From Baffinella frigidus (Eukaryota; Cryptophyceae; Cryptomonadales; Baffinellaceae): a DNA stretch of 44,260 nucleotides. The translations under genes and the position numbers were made by a program. Below, piece by piece: positions 11,161-23,254 of the stretch. Under the pieces are notes generated by a model. That model was not told the DNA's origin and searched no databases. It worked only from the letters and a program-made list of their open reading frames with translations. How positions within the stretch are numbered: position 1 is the first letter of the stretch; every line of letters starts with the position of its first letter. The stretch covers positions 151,854 to 196,113 of the forward strand of contig MU646433.1 of NCBI GenBank assembly GCA_026770585.1, written 5' to 3'.

Positions 11161-14100
11161 CTACAGCGATGCCACGTAACTCCATCCCGCAGAGGCAGCC
11201 TCTCGCAGGGCCAGCGCCCCGACAGCCCCCACGAGCAGCGCGGAGCCGCGCCCCTGCCCCAGCACCCCTGCCCCCCCGCCAGCCAGCGTCTCTGGCTGCA
11301 CCCCCACGCCGTGCGCCACGGCCGCGACCACGCTCGCTCGCGCCGCCGCGGCAGCGTCTGTTACAGCAGAGGCGCGCGACACCAGCGCCGCGCCACCGTC
11401 CTCGCCCAGGAGCCCCCTCTGCCCCGCGTACGCTGCCCCGGCGGTGCCGCACGCCCGGAGGAGCGCGGCGGCGGCAGGCATCATCCCGCTGAAGCCGAGG
11501 CGCGGCAGCACCAGCTTGGTCAGGATCGTTCGGAGGATCAAGAAGTTGGCGATGAAGGAGAAGGAGAGGAAGGGGAGAGCACTCCGCAGTCGGAGGTAGC
11601 CGTTCCGCACTAGCATCCCGATCTTGAACAGCTGCCACGCCAACCAACGCGAGCCGTGAGCACCAACAACGCGACGACCATTGCGCTTCAAACCCGCCTG
11701 TCACTGCTTCTGTCTGCAATAGTGGCAAGTCAATCGTGCGGGAGGGAGGGTGCGATCTTACCTTCTGGAGCGTCCCCATGATCTGCTGAAGCTTGTCCCC
11801 TCCCCCCTGCAATCCCACCGACACCTTTCTCACTCCCGGCCTCACAGTCCACACGCAGCCATATGAACATCCAGCAGCAAGGTGCAGTAATGACAGGCAA
11901 GGTGCGGCAATGACAGCGACAGGGGGGGGCGCACCGCCGAATCCCCCATGCCCCCCATCCCTGGCATGCCTCCAAACCCTGGCATCCCCCCCATTCCTGG
12001 CATACCCCCCATACCTGGCATACCTCCCATGCCAGGCATACCCCCCCCCATTCCAGGCATTCCACCGAGGCCACCCAGCCCCCCCATTCCTGGCAGCCCT
12101 GGGAAGCCCCCGGGAGCCTGCCCACCCATCCCGGGTAGACCCCTGCTTTTGGCCACGCCGTCAGAAGTGGGTTACAACTGCGATCTGGCGACAGGGTGGG
12201 TGCTTGGCGCTCCTGGGACAGAGGACGAGAAAGAAAACAACATGAGGCGTGAAAGAGGCAGGGAGGGTCGCATCGCAGCGATGGGAGTGTGGAGGCAGCA
12301 CGCGCAAGGGGCGCCCGATCTCCACCCACACTGGTCTTTCAACGCTTCACACGGTGCGCGTGTAGAGGTGTAGGCGGGCGGCTCAGGGCGGGGTTGCACG
12401 CACCCGCCAGGCATGGAAGCCATCATGCTTTCCATCGCCGCTGGGTCCCCCATGCTTTTCATCATACTGCTCATCATTTCGTCGAAGCCCCCCCCCCCCC
12501 CACGCCACCCCCCATCATTCCGAAAGGGTCCATAGGATTCGGAGCCCCGGCGGCAGAGACAGCAGAGGGCCCGTCAAGACCAGCGATCGCGTCCAATCTC
12601 GCGTCCAGCCCACCCTCGTCCATCTGCGGAGAACCGAAACCCGATTATTGTCTCAGCACACGTTGCTATTCCAATTCTTCATTGTCGGTCGAAACAACTT
12701 TTCAAAACGACGGGCAACTCACCCTCTCTTTTGAAACGCGGACCTGTTGGTGTCCGGGCGCGGAACCTCTCCTTGCCAGCCGCTATTCTCACGCGCATTC
12801 TGCAACGCTGTCTGATAATTCCACGGGTGCAGATTGGCAGGGCGAGAGGCGAATGCCAGGCAGGAGCGCACCTGTCGAAGCTCCGCTACGGAGGAGTTGA
12901 AGGATGCAGCGTTTGCAGAGTCTTGCTCTGTCTTGATCTCCCCCCCTTGCGACTCGATCAGCATGGCAAACGTCTCATCATCCAGCGACTGTTCGGTAAG
13001 TTCAATCAGCACACACAGCACGCATGCCAGTCAAACACGAGCTCTTGCCTCACGAGACGAATCACACAGGGGACCGAAAGGCACAGAAGAGGGCGGGCAA
13101 CGAGGCACGGCGCCAAGACCCCAGCTGCTCTCTACCGAACCCCTCGAATCTGCCTTTCGATTCGGCTCAGATAGTGCTCAAACTTGTTGTAACAGGGGAA
13201 AAGTCACCCCCACCCACGAATTCTGTTCAAAGTTGTGGGAATTGGAGCTGTTGAAGCCTTGGCAAGGCTTTTCTAAAATCGAAGAGGCAGGCTTCTGGAG
13301 GTTCAGCAGCTGGCCTCTTCGCCGGCGCTGGTAGGTACCTGCAGCATGGCGGCGCCATCCCGCACGCCCGTCCGGTCCCCGCGCGCCTCCTCCACGAGCA
13401 TGGTGTGCTTGCCCTTCCTCGGCGCTCCGCCTCCGAACCCCGGCCATGCAGGCCCACCCAATAGCGTGTCCTCCCCCAGCTCCAACGGCTCCTCCTCCTC
13501 CGGATCAACCTCCAGCCCTGCTGCCAGCATGTCCTGCACACCCACCAGTCGCCGTGTCCAGCTTCCACGTCAGCACGCCGCTACCTTGTGACTGGTCCCG
13601 CGCAAGCAGCTTCCCCCCTAGGCAGCGCACGGACCCTCGGGACTGCTCAACAGCATCAGACACGCTCGCCGATGAGGACCACGCACCTTGCGGAGTTGGG
13701 CGGAAAGAGTGATCACGGCGCGGTCCCCCCCGTCGCAGCTTCGCGCGCGCCGCACGTCGGCAAGCGCCTGCTCTAGCAACTCCACCCGCTTTCCGCCACT
13801 CGCCGCTCCCTCCTTCTCCGCCGCTCCTTCCGCGCCACCCTCCCCGCCGCCCTCGCTCTTGGAGCCCCCATCCTCTGCGCCCGCCCCCCCCTCTGACTGT
13901 GGTACAGCCAGGGCCATCTGGCGGTAGGCACTCCCGCGACGAAAGAGGGCCTTGACGTTGTCAGCATCCTGCGCCAGCACCCCCGAACACCTGCGGCCAT
14001 GCGCCAGTGTCCCTCCCGTTGGTCACCTTCACCACATCGCACGCCGCCTACTACTGCTGCATCGTCGCTGGAAAAACTCAACGCCGCATCGTCGCTGGAG

Positions 14101-15037
14101 AATTGCTGAGGGGAGGGAACTCACGTTTCCACGACGCGCTCGTGTTGCTGAAGCTGCATGTAGCAGCTCGCCTGCCAGAACACAGCACCACACAGAGCCT
14201 CAGTGGTCCAGCACCGCACCCGTCGAGCCACCAACCCACCACGGCCGGCTGAAGAGGAAAGAACCAGAGGACATGAAGACATCCCCTACCTACGGCGCGG
14301 GACATCCCCTACCTACGGCGCGGGATAGGTGCAGCGGGAGGTCCCGTCGCAGAGAGGGTCAGGGGCACCTCATTGAGCGTGCAAGAGCGGATCAAGGCAG
14401 CCGCCGCCGGCTCTCCTGCTCTAGCCGCCAGCAGCTCCTTGGCGTCACAGTACTTCTTCGCCGCGGCCTCGTACTTCCCCTCCGTGTGCAGAGTGTTGCC
14501 CTCCGTCTTCAACACCCCTGCCTCAGCAAGATCCTCGCCCTCCTCCTTCTTCTGGTCATCTTTTTCGACCAGCCTTGAAGCTGCTGCCGCGGGTGGGGGA
14601 GTCAGGCCGCTCCTCTTTGACTTCATATCATCCTTCATCTCCTTAAGCTCCTCCGCTGTCATGCCCTTCATTTTCTCTGCGGCCTCCTTCACTGCTTTCT
14701 CATCCATCGCTCCGGCCCCGCCCATGTTCCCAGCGATCTTCATCACAGACTCGAGCGTTTCAGGATCCATGCTGGACATCATGTTCCCCGCCGCCCGCAC
14801 CATCTCGGGGGTCATGAGCTGGTCTATGTTCTCCATCGGAAGAGGGGGGGCCCCCCCTGACCCGCCGCGCAGCCCGAGCAACCGCGGGAACCCCACGCAG
14901 CCCCCGATCCCGTGGGAGGCCAGAGGCGGGACTGCCGTCAGCATTCTCCCGATCCTGGTCGGCAGCGGCGCGCAGAGAGGGACCATCAGCAGGGCCAAGA
15001 GACATCCGTATGGCTGTCGACGCACCGCGGACACCAT
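11161..15037 (-). CDS. OEP61: OEP61/TPR7-like TPR membrane protein with bipartite presequence
   Basis: Nine exons: 15037-14369, 14171-14125, 13990-13687, 13533-13339, 12988-12872, 12623-12404, 12142-11935, 11806-11762, 11631-11161 (about 758 residues). The N-terminus has a signal-like hydrophobic run (CLLALLMVPLCAPLP) and then a presequence ending FPRLLGLRGGS. The M-rich module PEMVRAAGNMMSSMDPETLE and the repeated MTAEELKEM motif resemble plant OEP61, followed by three TPR helices pairs (KTEGNTLHTEGKYEAA, ASCYMQLQQHERVVE, DNVKALFRRGSAYRQ). A long MPGMGG repeat follows, and a C-terminal hydrophobic segment (FSFIANFLIL) near residue 630 anchors the protein. In plants OEP61 binds Hsp70 at the chloroplast outer envelope or ER. 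Exon 6 has a 13-G run at 12500-12488 that shifts the frame by one base; 14 G would restore it. The function is inferred by family. Confidence 0.75.
11948..12140 (-). repeat. MPGMGG-coding tandem repeat in exon 7
   Basis: Within exon 7 of the OEP61-like gene, an 18-base unit encoding MPGMGG (some variants MPGFGG, LGGLGG) recurs roughly ten times on the minus strand. Methionine/glycine-rich linkers of this kind occur in Hsp70/Hsp90 co-chaperones such as Sti1/Hip-type proteins. Confidence 0.75.
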
Positions 15038-15629
15038 CCTCCCGGCCCCCGAATCTCTTCCTACTCCCTGCCACGAAAGACTTCAGGATTGGTTCACCTC
15101 CGGAACCACATCGGTACTTCCCCGGTCTGTTTTTGGAGCCCTTACCCCGTTTTTGGAGCCGTTTGTCAACTTTTGGCTCGTAATCACCTTGCTCTTCTGA
15201 AAAAACCTGTGTAAATTGACTTTTGAAATAAACCCAACATACAAATTCTTGGAACATCCTGGGGTGGGGACCGCGAACAAACGAAGCCTCCTTTCCATCC
15301 CACCAGAAACCAGGCCGACACACCGCATCTGCCGGGCGCACCATTCGGCGCTGGGCCGGTCGCGCCAGTGTGCGCCGAGAACACGCTGGGGGGACCCCGC
15401 AGAAAGGCAAAAAACATTTTCTAGATCCAGCCATTTTGTGCTCGAAGCGGGTGCCTGTGGACGGGGCGTCTCTCTGGACGGAACTGGACGGAACTGGACG
15501 GGGTGGGTGGGGTCGGAAGGCGCTGGAGCGTCCAGGACTGGGACCGCTTGGGAAAGCGGGACCGCTGCACCTTCTCTCTCGTGTCAAAACTCCCGCGGTC
15601 CGGCGGGGCCGTAGCGCGGGCTCGCCGAG
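15038..15629. promoter_or_regulatory. Bidirectional spacer, OEP61-like / SCC2
   Basis: 592 bp lie between the two divergent start codons (15037 minus, 15630 plus). There is no repeat satellite. The side nearer SCC2 contains three copies of ACGGAACTGG around 15478-15500. No TATA box is obvious. It likely holds both 5' UTRs and a shared promoter; this is inferred from position only. Confidence 0.45.
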
Positions 15630-18600
15630 ATGTTCATATCCAGCCCGGCGCTGGCCGCGAACGTCGCACCGATCCCGTTCCTGAGCCCGCAGTGGGACTG
15701 GCAGTCGGTCAGCGATGACGCGCAGCCCGCCCGTGCTGAGGACCTCCTCGAGATTCTCATGGAGGGCGAGCCCATGAATCTGTGTGCCCCCCACCCCTCT
15801 TGATCTGTGCTTGCCCCCCACTTGACCGGAAAGCATCGCGGCGCACGCCCTTCTCTCGACCAAGCCTCCTGCTAGGCCCGTGCCCTGTTGTTTGCGGCAA
15901 CACCGCCGCGTAGGTAAGATCAGGAGGGAGCGCGGGCTTTGGAGTGTGCATTCCGCTGAACGTGTCTACCGCGCAGGCGCTTGAACACCCGGGGTCTTGC
16001 GGCGCAGCGGCGGTTTCGGCCAGAGCGGAGCGAGCTGGCGCAACAGCTGGAGGAGCAAGCACCGGGGGTGCTGGAGGACTTGTACATTCACCACGTGGAC
16101 CAGGGCGAGCACAAAGCAGCGACGGCGGACGCATCCGCAGTGCACCAGCAGGCGAGCCTGCCCGAGAAGCGGCGCCTCTGGGTGCACCACGCGGCCAACA
16201 AGCAGCAGCGCGTGAGCGTCGTGATGCCCCCGATGGATATGGGCGACCGTCGGGAGGAGCACGGGGAGGCGAGCGACCCGGCGCGGGTTCTGCGGCATCT
16301 TCTGAGCGAGATGACCGACGACGAGGACGGCGCCGCGGAGTTCTGGGAGAACACGATGCACGAGATCTCCCAGGAGGTCAACAAGCTCAAGGCCAAGGAC
16401 CTGGTGGACCGGGTGCCTGTGGGCGAGTACCGCTCTGCGCTCAAGGCCATGGAGGCGGTGATCAGCCAGTGCACGGCCAACGGGCGCTGGGAGAGCGAGA
16501 GCGCCGTGCCGTGCCTCAAGGTGGCGTCCACGGCCATGGAGATGCTGTCGGTGGAGAGCATGAGCGGCAAGGTCTACTCGGACGATCTCCTCCAGAGCCT
16601 GGTGAACTTCGTGGACGGGTACATCACGCGGGTGGTGCTCCCGGCGCTCGAGGAGGCCTTCAAGCGCCAGCAGGAGGTGGAAGGCGAGTCCTCGAAGAAG
16701 CGCGGGCGCAAGTCGCGCACGCGTGACTGGCGCGCCGAGTGGGTCGAGATGTCCGGGAGGATGAGCCAGGTGCTGATGCTCCTCACCGACGTCGTGAAGC
16801 AGCGGCACATCATCTTCCAGGACTCGGAGCTGCTGCGGATCAGCCAGGTGACGCTGACGCTCTTCTTCGTGGACGGGGCCGACGCCGTGCACCAGATGCA
16901 GCAGACGAGCGTGATGCTCCTCCAGGCGGTGTTCGCCAACTACCCGGGGCACCGCGAGAACATCCTGCAGGAGATGGTGATCCGCGCGAGCTCGTGGAAG
17001 CCCGCGCCCAAGGAGTGCTGCTACGCGCTCCCGGCGCCGCGCCTCGGGCACATCCAGATGCTCACGGCCCTCCTCTTCCAAATGCTGCAGGCGTGCGCGG
17101 AACGCCCGTCGGTGGCGAGCAAGGACTTTCCTGCCGCGGCCGCGGGCAAGAACACCAACCCCGCGCTCCCGCTCCTCGTGTCGTTCATCAAGCAGGTCAT
17201 GGAGAAGCTCAACGTCAAGCGGAGCGAGGCGGCGGGCGGCACGGGGTTCAAGCTCGTGTTCCAGCACCTCGTGGCGGACGCAGCCAAGGTGGTGGGGCTG
17301 CCCGACTGGCCCATCGCCTCGCTCGTGCTCCGCGCCATGTGGAAGTTCGCCTACGACATGTGCACGCGCGAGAGCTTCCCGCTGGTGCACCGCGCCATGG
17401 CCGCCGAGATCCTCGGGAGCGTGGTGGTGCGCATCAAGCAGCTGCTCCTGGAGCAGAAAGCGCCCGCGGTCGGCGGGTCGGACGCGCCCGCGCTCGAGGA
17501 GCTGCGCGCCATGCAGGAGGAGGTGCTGAAGCGCAGCTTCACGACGGCGGTACTCGAGGCGCCGCTGGCGTCGGCGGGGGAGGTGGGCGCGCTGCCCAAG
17601 CTGTACGCGCAGCAGGCGCTGCTGAACCACCTGGTGGCGGCATCCGCGCGCGGCGACAGCAGCGCCATGCACGCGCACCGCTCGTGGGTCATGCAGTGGT
17701 GCGAGGAGAGCGAGGCGCCGGCCGTGAAGGCGTGCTACGATGCCCAGTGGGACGAATCGCTGACGCTCTGGCGCACGCGGCTCCGGCACCGCGAAATCAG
17801 CGCCGCCCAGGCCACGGCCTTCGCCACCTTCGCGGTCTCGCCCTTCGACTTCGCCAAGATGCTCGCGCCCCTCCTCAGCATCCTCAAGCACCCCAAGCTC
17901 CCCGCCTACCGCCAGAAGGCGCTCAAGGGGCTGTCGCTGGTGGTGGACTTGGACCCTGAGATCCTGGCGTCGGCCAACGTGCGGAGCGTGGTGCTGGAGA
18001 GCATGAACGACATCTCCAAGTCGGTGCGCGCCGAGGCGGTGCTCCTCGTCGGGAAGTTCATGTGCCAGGACGCCACGCTGACGCTGCAGTACTACGAGAG
18101 CATCTGCGCGCGGTGCAAGGACGCCGGGACCAGCGTGCGCAAGGCCGCCATGCAGATCCTCCGCGACCTCATGGGGAAGGAGGGCCAGGAGAAGAAGGTG
18201 CTCGATGCGGCGTGCGTGGCCATCATCCCGCTGCTCAAGGACGAGTCTGCCGACATCCAGGCCAAGACGTCGGCGTTCCTCAAGGAGATGTGGTTCCTAG
18301 CGCGCGCGTCGCACGGCGGTGACGGGGAGAAGGCCGCGCTGTCTCTCGCCGCGCGCTTCGAGCAGGTGCCTACACCCTACACCCTTCACCCTGAACCCTG
18401 CACCCTAAACGCTACACCTGAAACCCTAAACCCTGAAACCTAAACCCTAAGCCCTACACCCAACACGCTACACCCTAAACCAGAAACCTTAAACCTCAAA
18501 ATTCGAACAATAAACGCTAAACCCTAAAACTCAAACCCTAAACCCGAAACCCGAAACCCCTCAACCCTCATCTCTGAACCATACACCCTGAACCCGAAAC

Positions 18601-18894
18601 CCCACACCATTATCCGTGAACCCTAAATCCTTAACCCTGCACCCTGCACCCTAAACTTTAAACCTTAAACCCTTCACCCTGAAACCTAAACCCTAAACCC
18701 TAAACTCTCCAACCCGAACCCCAAACCCAACACCCTGAACCCTAAACCCTACACCCCACACCCCACACCCTACACCCTACACCTCGCACACCACACCCTA
18801 CAACCTACACCCTACACCCTACACTCTCACCCCACACCCTACACCCTACAACCTACAACCTACACCCTACACCCTACACCCTACACCCTACACC

Positions 18895-18926
<32 letters not shown>

Positions 18927-21900
18927 ACCATAACCCCTAAACCCTAAACCCTACACCCTCAACACTCAACCACCCTGGACCCTCAATCCTAAACCCAAAC
19001 CCCTCAACACTCATCCCTAAACCATACATCCTTAACCCGAAACCCCACACCCTTATCCATGCACCCTCAATCCTCAACCCTGAACCCTCCACCCTCAACT
19101 TTAAACCTTAAACCCTTAACCCTGATACCTTAACCCCAAATCTCAAACTCTCAACCCTGAACCCTGAACCCTTCACCCTAAACCCTGCACCCTACACCCT
19201 ACATCCTGCACCCTACACCCCGAACACCACACCCTACACCCTACACCCTACACCCCCCACCCTACACCCTCACCCTACACCCTACACCCTACACCCTACA
19301 ACCTACACCCTACACCCTACACCATACACCTTACATCCTACACCTTCAACCCTCAACCCTCATCCACGACCCCTAAACCCTAAAACCTACACCCCACACC
19401 CTAAACCATACACCCCAAACCCTAAACCCCAATCCCTACACCCTACACCCCGAACACCACACCCTACATCCTACACCCTACACCCTACACCCTACACCCT
19501 CACCCTACACCCTACACCCTACACCCTACACCCTACACCCTACAACCTACACCCTACACCCTACACCCTACACCTTACATCCTACACCCTCAACCCTCAA
19601 CCCTCAACCATAACCCCTAAACCCTAAACCCTACACCCCACACCCTAAAACATACACCCCAAACCCTAAGCCCTAATCCCGAAAGCAGGTGAAGGCGGTA
19701 GTGGACGCGGCGCACGCGTGCACAACCACCGTGGGGCGCGACGCGTCGTCCATCACCGACGTCCTCGAGGGCTTCGTGCGCGATGCCATCAAGTCCTCCC
19801 CCACCAACAAGCAGGCGTGCCACAACTACTGCCAGGAGGCACTGCAGGCCGTGATTCGCGAGAGCGAGCGCGAGGACCCTGGTGTGCCCGGCGCGGCGGC
19901 AGACCTGCTCCGGTTGTTCCGCACGCTGGCGCTGTTCGCGCGCGTGCAGCCGAGCCTCATCGCCAAGGACATGGAGCTGCTGCACCAGCATCTCTCCTCG
20001 CAGCAGTACGGCAACGACGCGGGGCCATGGCAGCCTGATCAGTGCCAGCTGATCGGGACCGTCGCGGCCATCTACGTCCAAGTGCTCCCCGTGATGGCAG
20101 ACCACCCCGCGCACCTCGTCAAGTACCTCCAGGAGGACCTCCCGAAGCTGGTGCAGTTCGCGCCGACGATGCAGCTGCTCAGCACGTCCATCGAGTGCGT
20201 GTGCGCCCTTGTCTCCTCGGTCGGCCGCTCGCATCGCAAGGCCCGCGAGATGCACACCTACCTCGCGCGCTTCCTCCGCATCCAGCTGAGCAAGCTCTCA
20301 GACCCGCAGTTCACCGCGAAGCCGCGCGCGCTGATCATCGCGGGGCTGGTCTGCCGCTTCTCGGGCTTCTCGCTCGCCATCGACGGCAAGCAAGTCCCCG
20401 CCGTCACTCCCGAGACCGTAAAGCAGCTCTACGACTCGTGCATCAACAACTTCGTGAAGCCGGGCAAGGGCGGGGCGTACCGCCGCGCGGGGTTCTCGTG
20501 CCTCGGGAGCCTCTTCGTGCGCGACCCCTCGCTGATCCTCCGCGAAGCGAGCAAGAAGGTGCTCTCCGACGCGCTCATCGACTTGAAGAACGAGGACATC
20601 GTGCTGACGGCGCTGCGCGCGCTTGCCGACTTCATCGAGGAGGACGTGTCGGACACCGACGCTACGTGCCTGCGCAACAACGTGATGCAGCACTACCTCG
20701 AGCGCATCCTCGCGTGCGGCTACTGCGCGGGCGACGCCACGGCATCCGCCGCGCTCCGCCTCGTCTCGCTCATCCACGAGCGCGGGCAGGTCCACCCCCA
20801 GATGCTCGTGGCCGACATGGTGGCGGTCCAGCAGCGTTCGGGCGTGTGCGCGGTCGTCGGCTTCCAGGTCCTCAAGGCCATCTCGGATAAGTACCCCGAT
20901 TACTACACCCCGGAGGTGTTCGCGTCGGGGGTGCTGAGGGGGTACACGCTCCTCCAGCCGTCCGCGGCCGTGGCGTTGGAGGCGTTCGCGCGCTCCTTCG
21001 AGCTCCGGCTCCCGAACAAGAAGTTCGTGCAGCGCACGAGCAAGCACGTCGTGGACCTGATCCGCAAGGGGAGCGTCGGCCCCGGCGAGCTGCGGTCTGC
21101 GCGCAGCGGGCGCGTCGCGGCCCTCCGCTTCCTAGCGGCGGTCGTCACCGCCCTGCCCTTCCCCGACTGGGAGTGCGTCGCTGAGCTCATCAAGCTGGTC
21201 CCTACCCCGTCTCCGCCCCCCTGCCCAGCCTGCGCACGCACCCGATCTGTGCCTGCACGTGTGTTCGTGTGTAGACCGCGGCAGGTCGCACGCGTCCGTT
21301 GAGCAGCGGTTCAGAAGCTCGGCTGGCAGTTCTGTTGAGAACCTGTGCTGAGAGTGGGTCCTCGTGTTGATTGGCAGTCGGGAGAGGCCGGGATCGAGCT
21401 CGGGACGGGAACCATGACCGCGCTGAAGATGTCGAGTGATGCGGAGATTGCCGCTGTCGATCCCGCCGAGCAGGTGTCGTGCCCTCCCTCCTACCCCCCC
21501 GTCTCCCCTCCTTCCTGCCCCCCCGTCTCGCCCTCCCTCCTGCCCCCCCGTCTATCTGAGGGGCGTTGACAGTCTCTGCGTGGCGTCAGCTGTTTGTCGG
21601 GCATGGTGGGCAAAACGGTGACAGGCATTCGGGCGTGGGTGCCACGCAGGAGGCGGCGATGGAGGAGGCTGCGCGAGCGTTGATCCTCCTCGAGATCCGC
21701 CGCTTCATTCTCGCCAACTACTCGCCGCGCAGCACATTCCCGGTGGAGGTGTCATCTACCCTCACCGTGGTGAACCTCCTGGAGGCGTCGTCGACACGAG
21801 AATGCTACTCGACCCTGAAAGCGGCGCTGCGCCTCGCGTCGGAGAAGGCCGAGGGGGATGGTGGCGCCACTGCGATGGGGGGGGGGAGGGGCAGCAGCGC

Positions 21901-22639
21901 CAAGAAGCTGAAGGGGGCAGGTGGAGGGAAGCGTGCGAGCGGGGGCAAGGGTCGGGTAGTCACCTACGACCAACTCGATGCCGAAGAGGAGGTGCTCGCT
22001 CTCCCCATCCATTGCATCTTCTCTCCTCATCGATTGCTTGCGTGTTCCACAGCCTCGCGGCAAGGTTAGTGTCCAGGATCCATCGCGGGAGGCGGCCCAG
22101 AGGCGTGGCGCGGCGTGTTGTGGTTGCCTTGAGGTCAATTGTCTGACGTGCGAAATCGCTTGGCAGATGCCCGATGGATGGGGGCCTGGAGCTGGGGAGA
22201 AGAGTGAGAGTGACGGTGACGATGACTTCCAAGGTGCATCTCCGCGTGCTCTCGCAAGACTCTTTTGCACTGTGCACCACCTTGTGATAGTGGATCGCCC
22301 CGCTGATTCTGAGACAACATAATTCTGGTCTGTGGTGGTCTGGTGTGGGAGAGTTGCCACTCCATTCCAGACAAGGTACCACTTGTAAATGTGTTGTAGT
22401 GTCACGACCTAGTTTTGTAGTGGGGTTGGTCACGTTTCTCACGCTTTAAGCGTAATCAACGTGCCCCCCCCCCACCTGAAACTAACGAGTTTTGGGAAGA
22501 AACTGGTTTAAAACACAGCCTTCTTTCCAATCTCGAGTGGAGTGCCGATTGTGTGTTTCGTAATCTGATGGGGGGTGCGACAGATATGGAAGAAGGGGCG
22601 TTCGACCCCACCGCCTACGCCGAGATGGTCTTCGGATAG
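15630..22639 (+). CDS. SCC2: SCC2/NIPBL sister-chromatid cohesion loader
   Basis: Eight exons with matching phases: 15630-15781, 15977-18365, 19689-21197, 21378-21473, 21650-21991, 22053-22064, 22167-22233, 22584-22639, giving 1540 residues. The start is the first ATG after an in-frame TAG at 15612. The product is a HEAT-repeat protein matching the NIPBL/Scc2 core: a YPGHRENILQEMVIR block, then HIQMLTALLFQMLQ. Later come KHPKLPAYRQKALKGLSLVV and AGTSVRKAAMQILRDLMGKE, and a C-terminal half with FVKPGKGGAYRRAGFSCLGS. With Scc4 this protein loads cohesin onto chromatin through its ATPase heads. The length is close to yeast Scc2 and shorter than animal NIPBL; no long disordered N-terminus is present. 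The acidic C-terminus ends DPTAYAEMVFG. Intron 2 is a satellite array, and exon 6 is only 12 nt. Confidence 0.9.
18366..19685 (+). repeat. CCCTACA/CCCTAAA satellite filling SCC2 intron 2
   Basis: Essentially the whole 1323-bp intron (18366-19688) is heptamer satellite, C-rich on the sense strand. CCCTACA dominates in blocks around 18760-18900, 19190-19350 and 19435-19575; CCCTAAA, CCCTGAA and CCCTCAA variants lie between. Two large sub-blocks (about 18540-18960 and 19000-19400, and again to 19660) repeat the same order of variants, suggesting segmental duplication within the array. Confidence 0.9.
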
Positions 22640-23254
22640 GGACCCGTCTCCTACTCTCATGCGGTGTACACTAAGAATGTGTCAGAGTGGGCTCTCATCC
22701 AAGTGTGTCAGAATTGAAGCCCAGAGAGAAAATGTGGGCAAGATGCGCACCGGCGTCTCTCAGTCTTGTGTGTGACTTGCGCGTGTCAACAACATGTTCA
22801 AGCGTTGAAGCTCTACGCGTGCTCGCTTCGGCCATGCATCCCCGTGCGATTGCATGCGCGTACACCACACGAGATGTTTCAATCAGCAAATGTTGTGAAA
22901 CTCTGGCGATTCAAGTGATGCTGCATGGTCTGTCAAATGCAATCGCCACGATGCTGCTGTTGGAACACGGTTGGGGGTATGCGAAACGTACATTGCAGGT
23001 CCCGTACATAGTGGACCACTGTTGAGTCATGCCAGTGCAGGGCGAGAGTAGGACCGCAGGAAGCCTTTGCCACGCGGGACAGAGATACCATGCACGGTCG
23101 CCTTGTTGAATGATCACACATCTCTTGACCAAATCGGCACATCACACCGCACGATTCTCACACGCGACCCCGGTGGTGAGCCAGCCGGGACTTGACATCA
23201 GTAGGATGCACGTGGCACCACACCAGTCACGCGACATCCTCACGGTCACGGTCC
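22640..23254. other. Convergent spacer SCC2 / TBC1D5
   Basis: 615 bp lie between the SCC2 stop and the TBC1D5 stop. No repeats of the telomere-like family, no supported open frame and no RNA gene were seen. It presumably holds both 3' UTRs. Confidence 0.45.

Noticed and set aside
14760-15863. 367-residue minus-strand open frame reaching past the OEP61-like start
   Set aside because: Different frame from the conserved PEMVRAAGNM coding frame and overlaps SCC2 exon 1; low-complexity and unsupported.
15966-17891. 641-residue open frame on the minus strand
   Set aside because: Antisense shadow of SCC2 exon 2: high third-position GC keeps the opposite strand open. Composition is His/Arg/Leu-rich with no domain.
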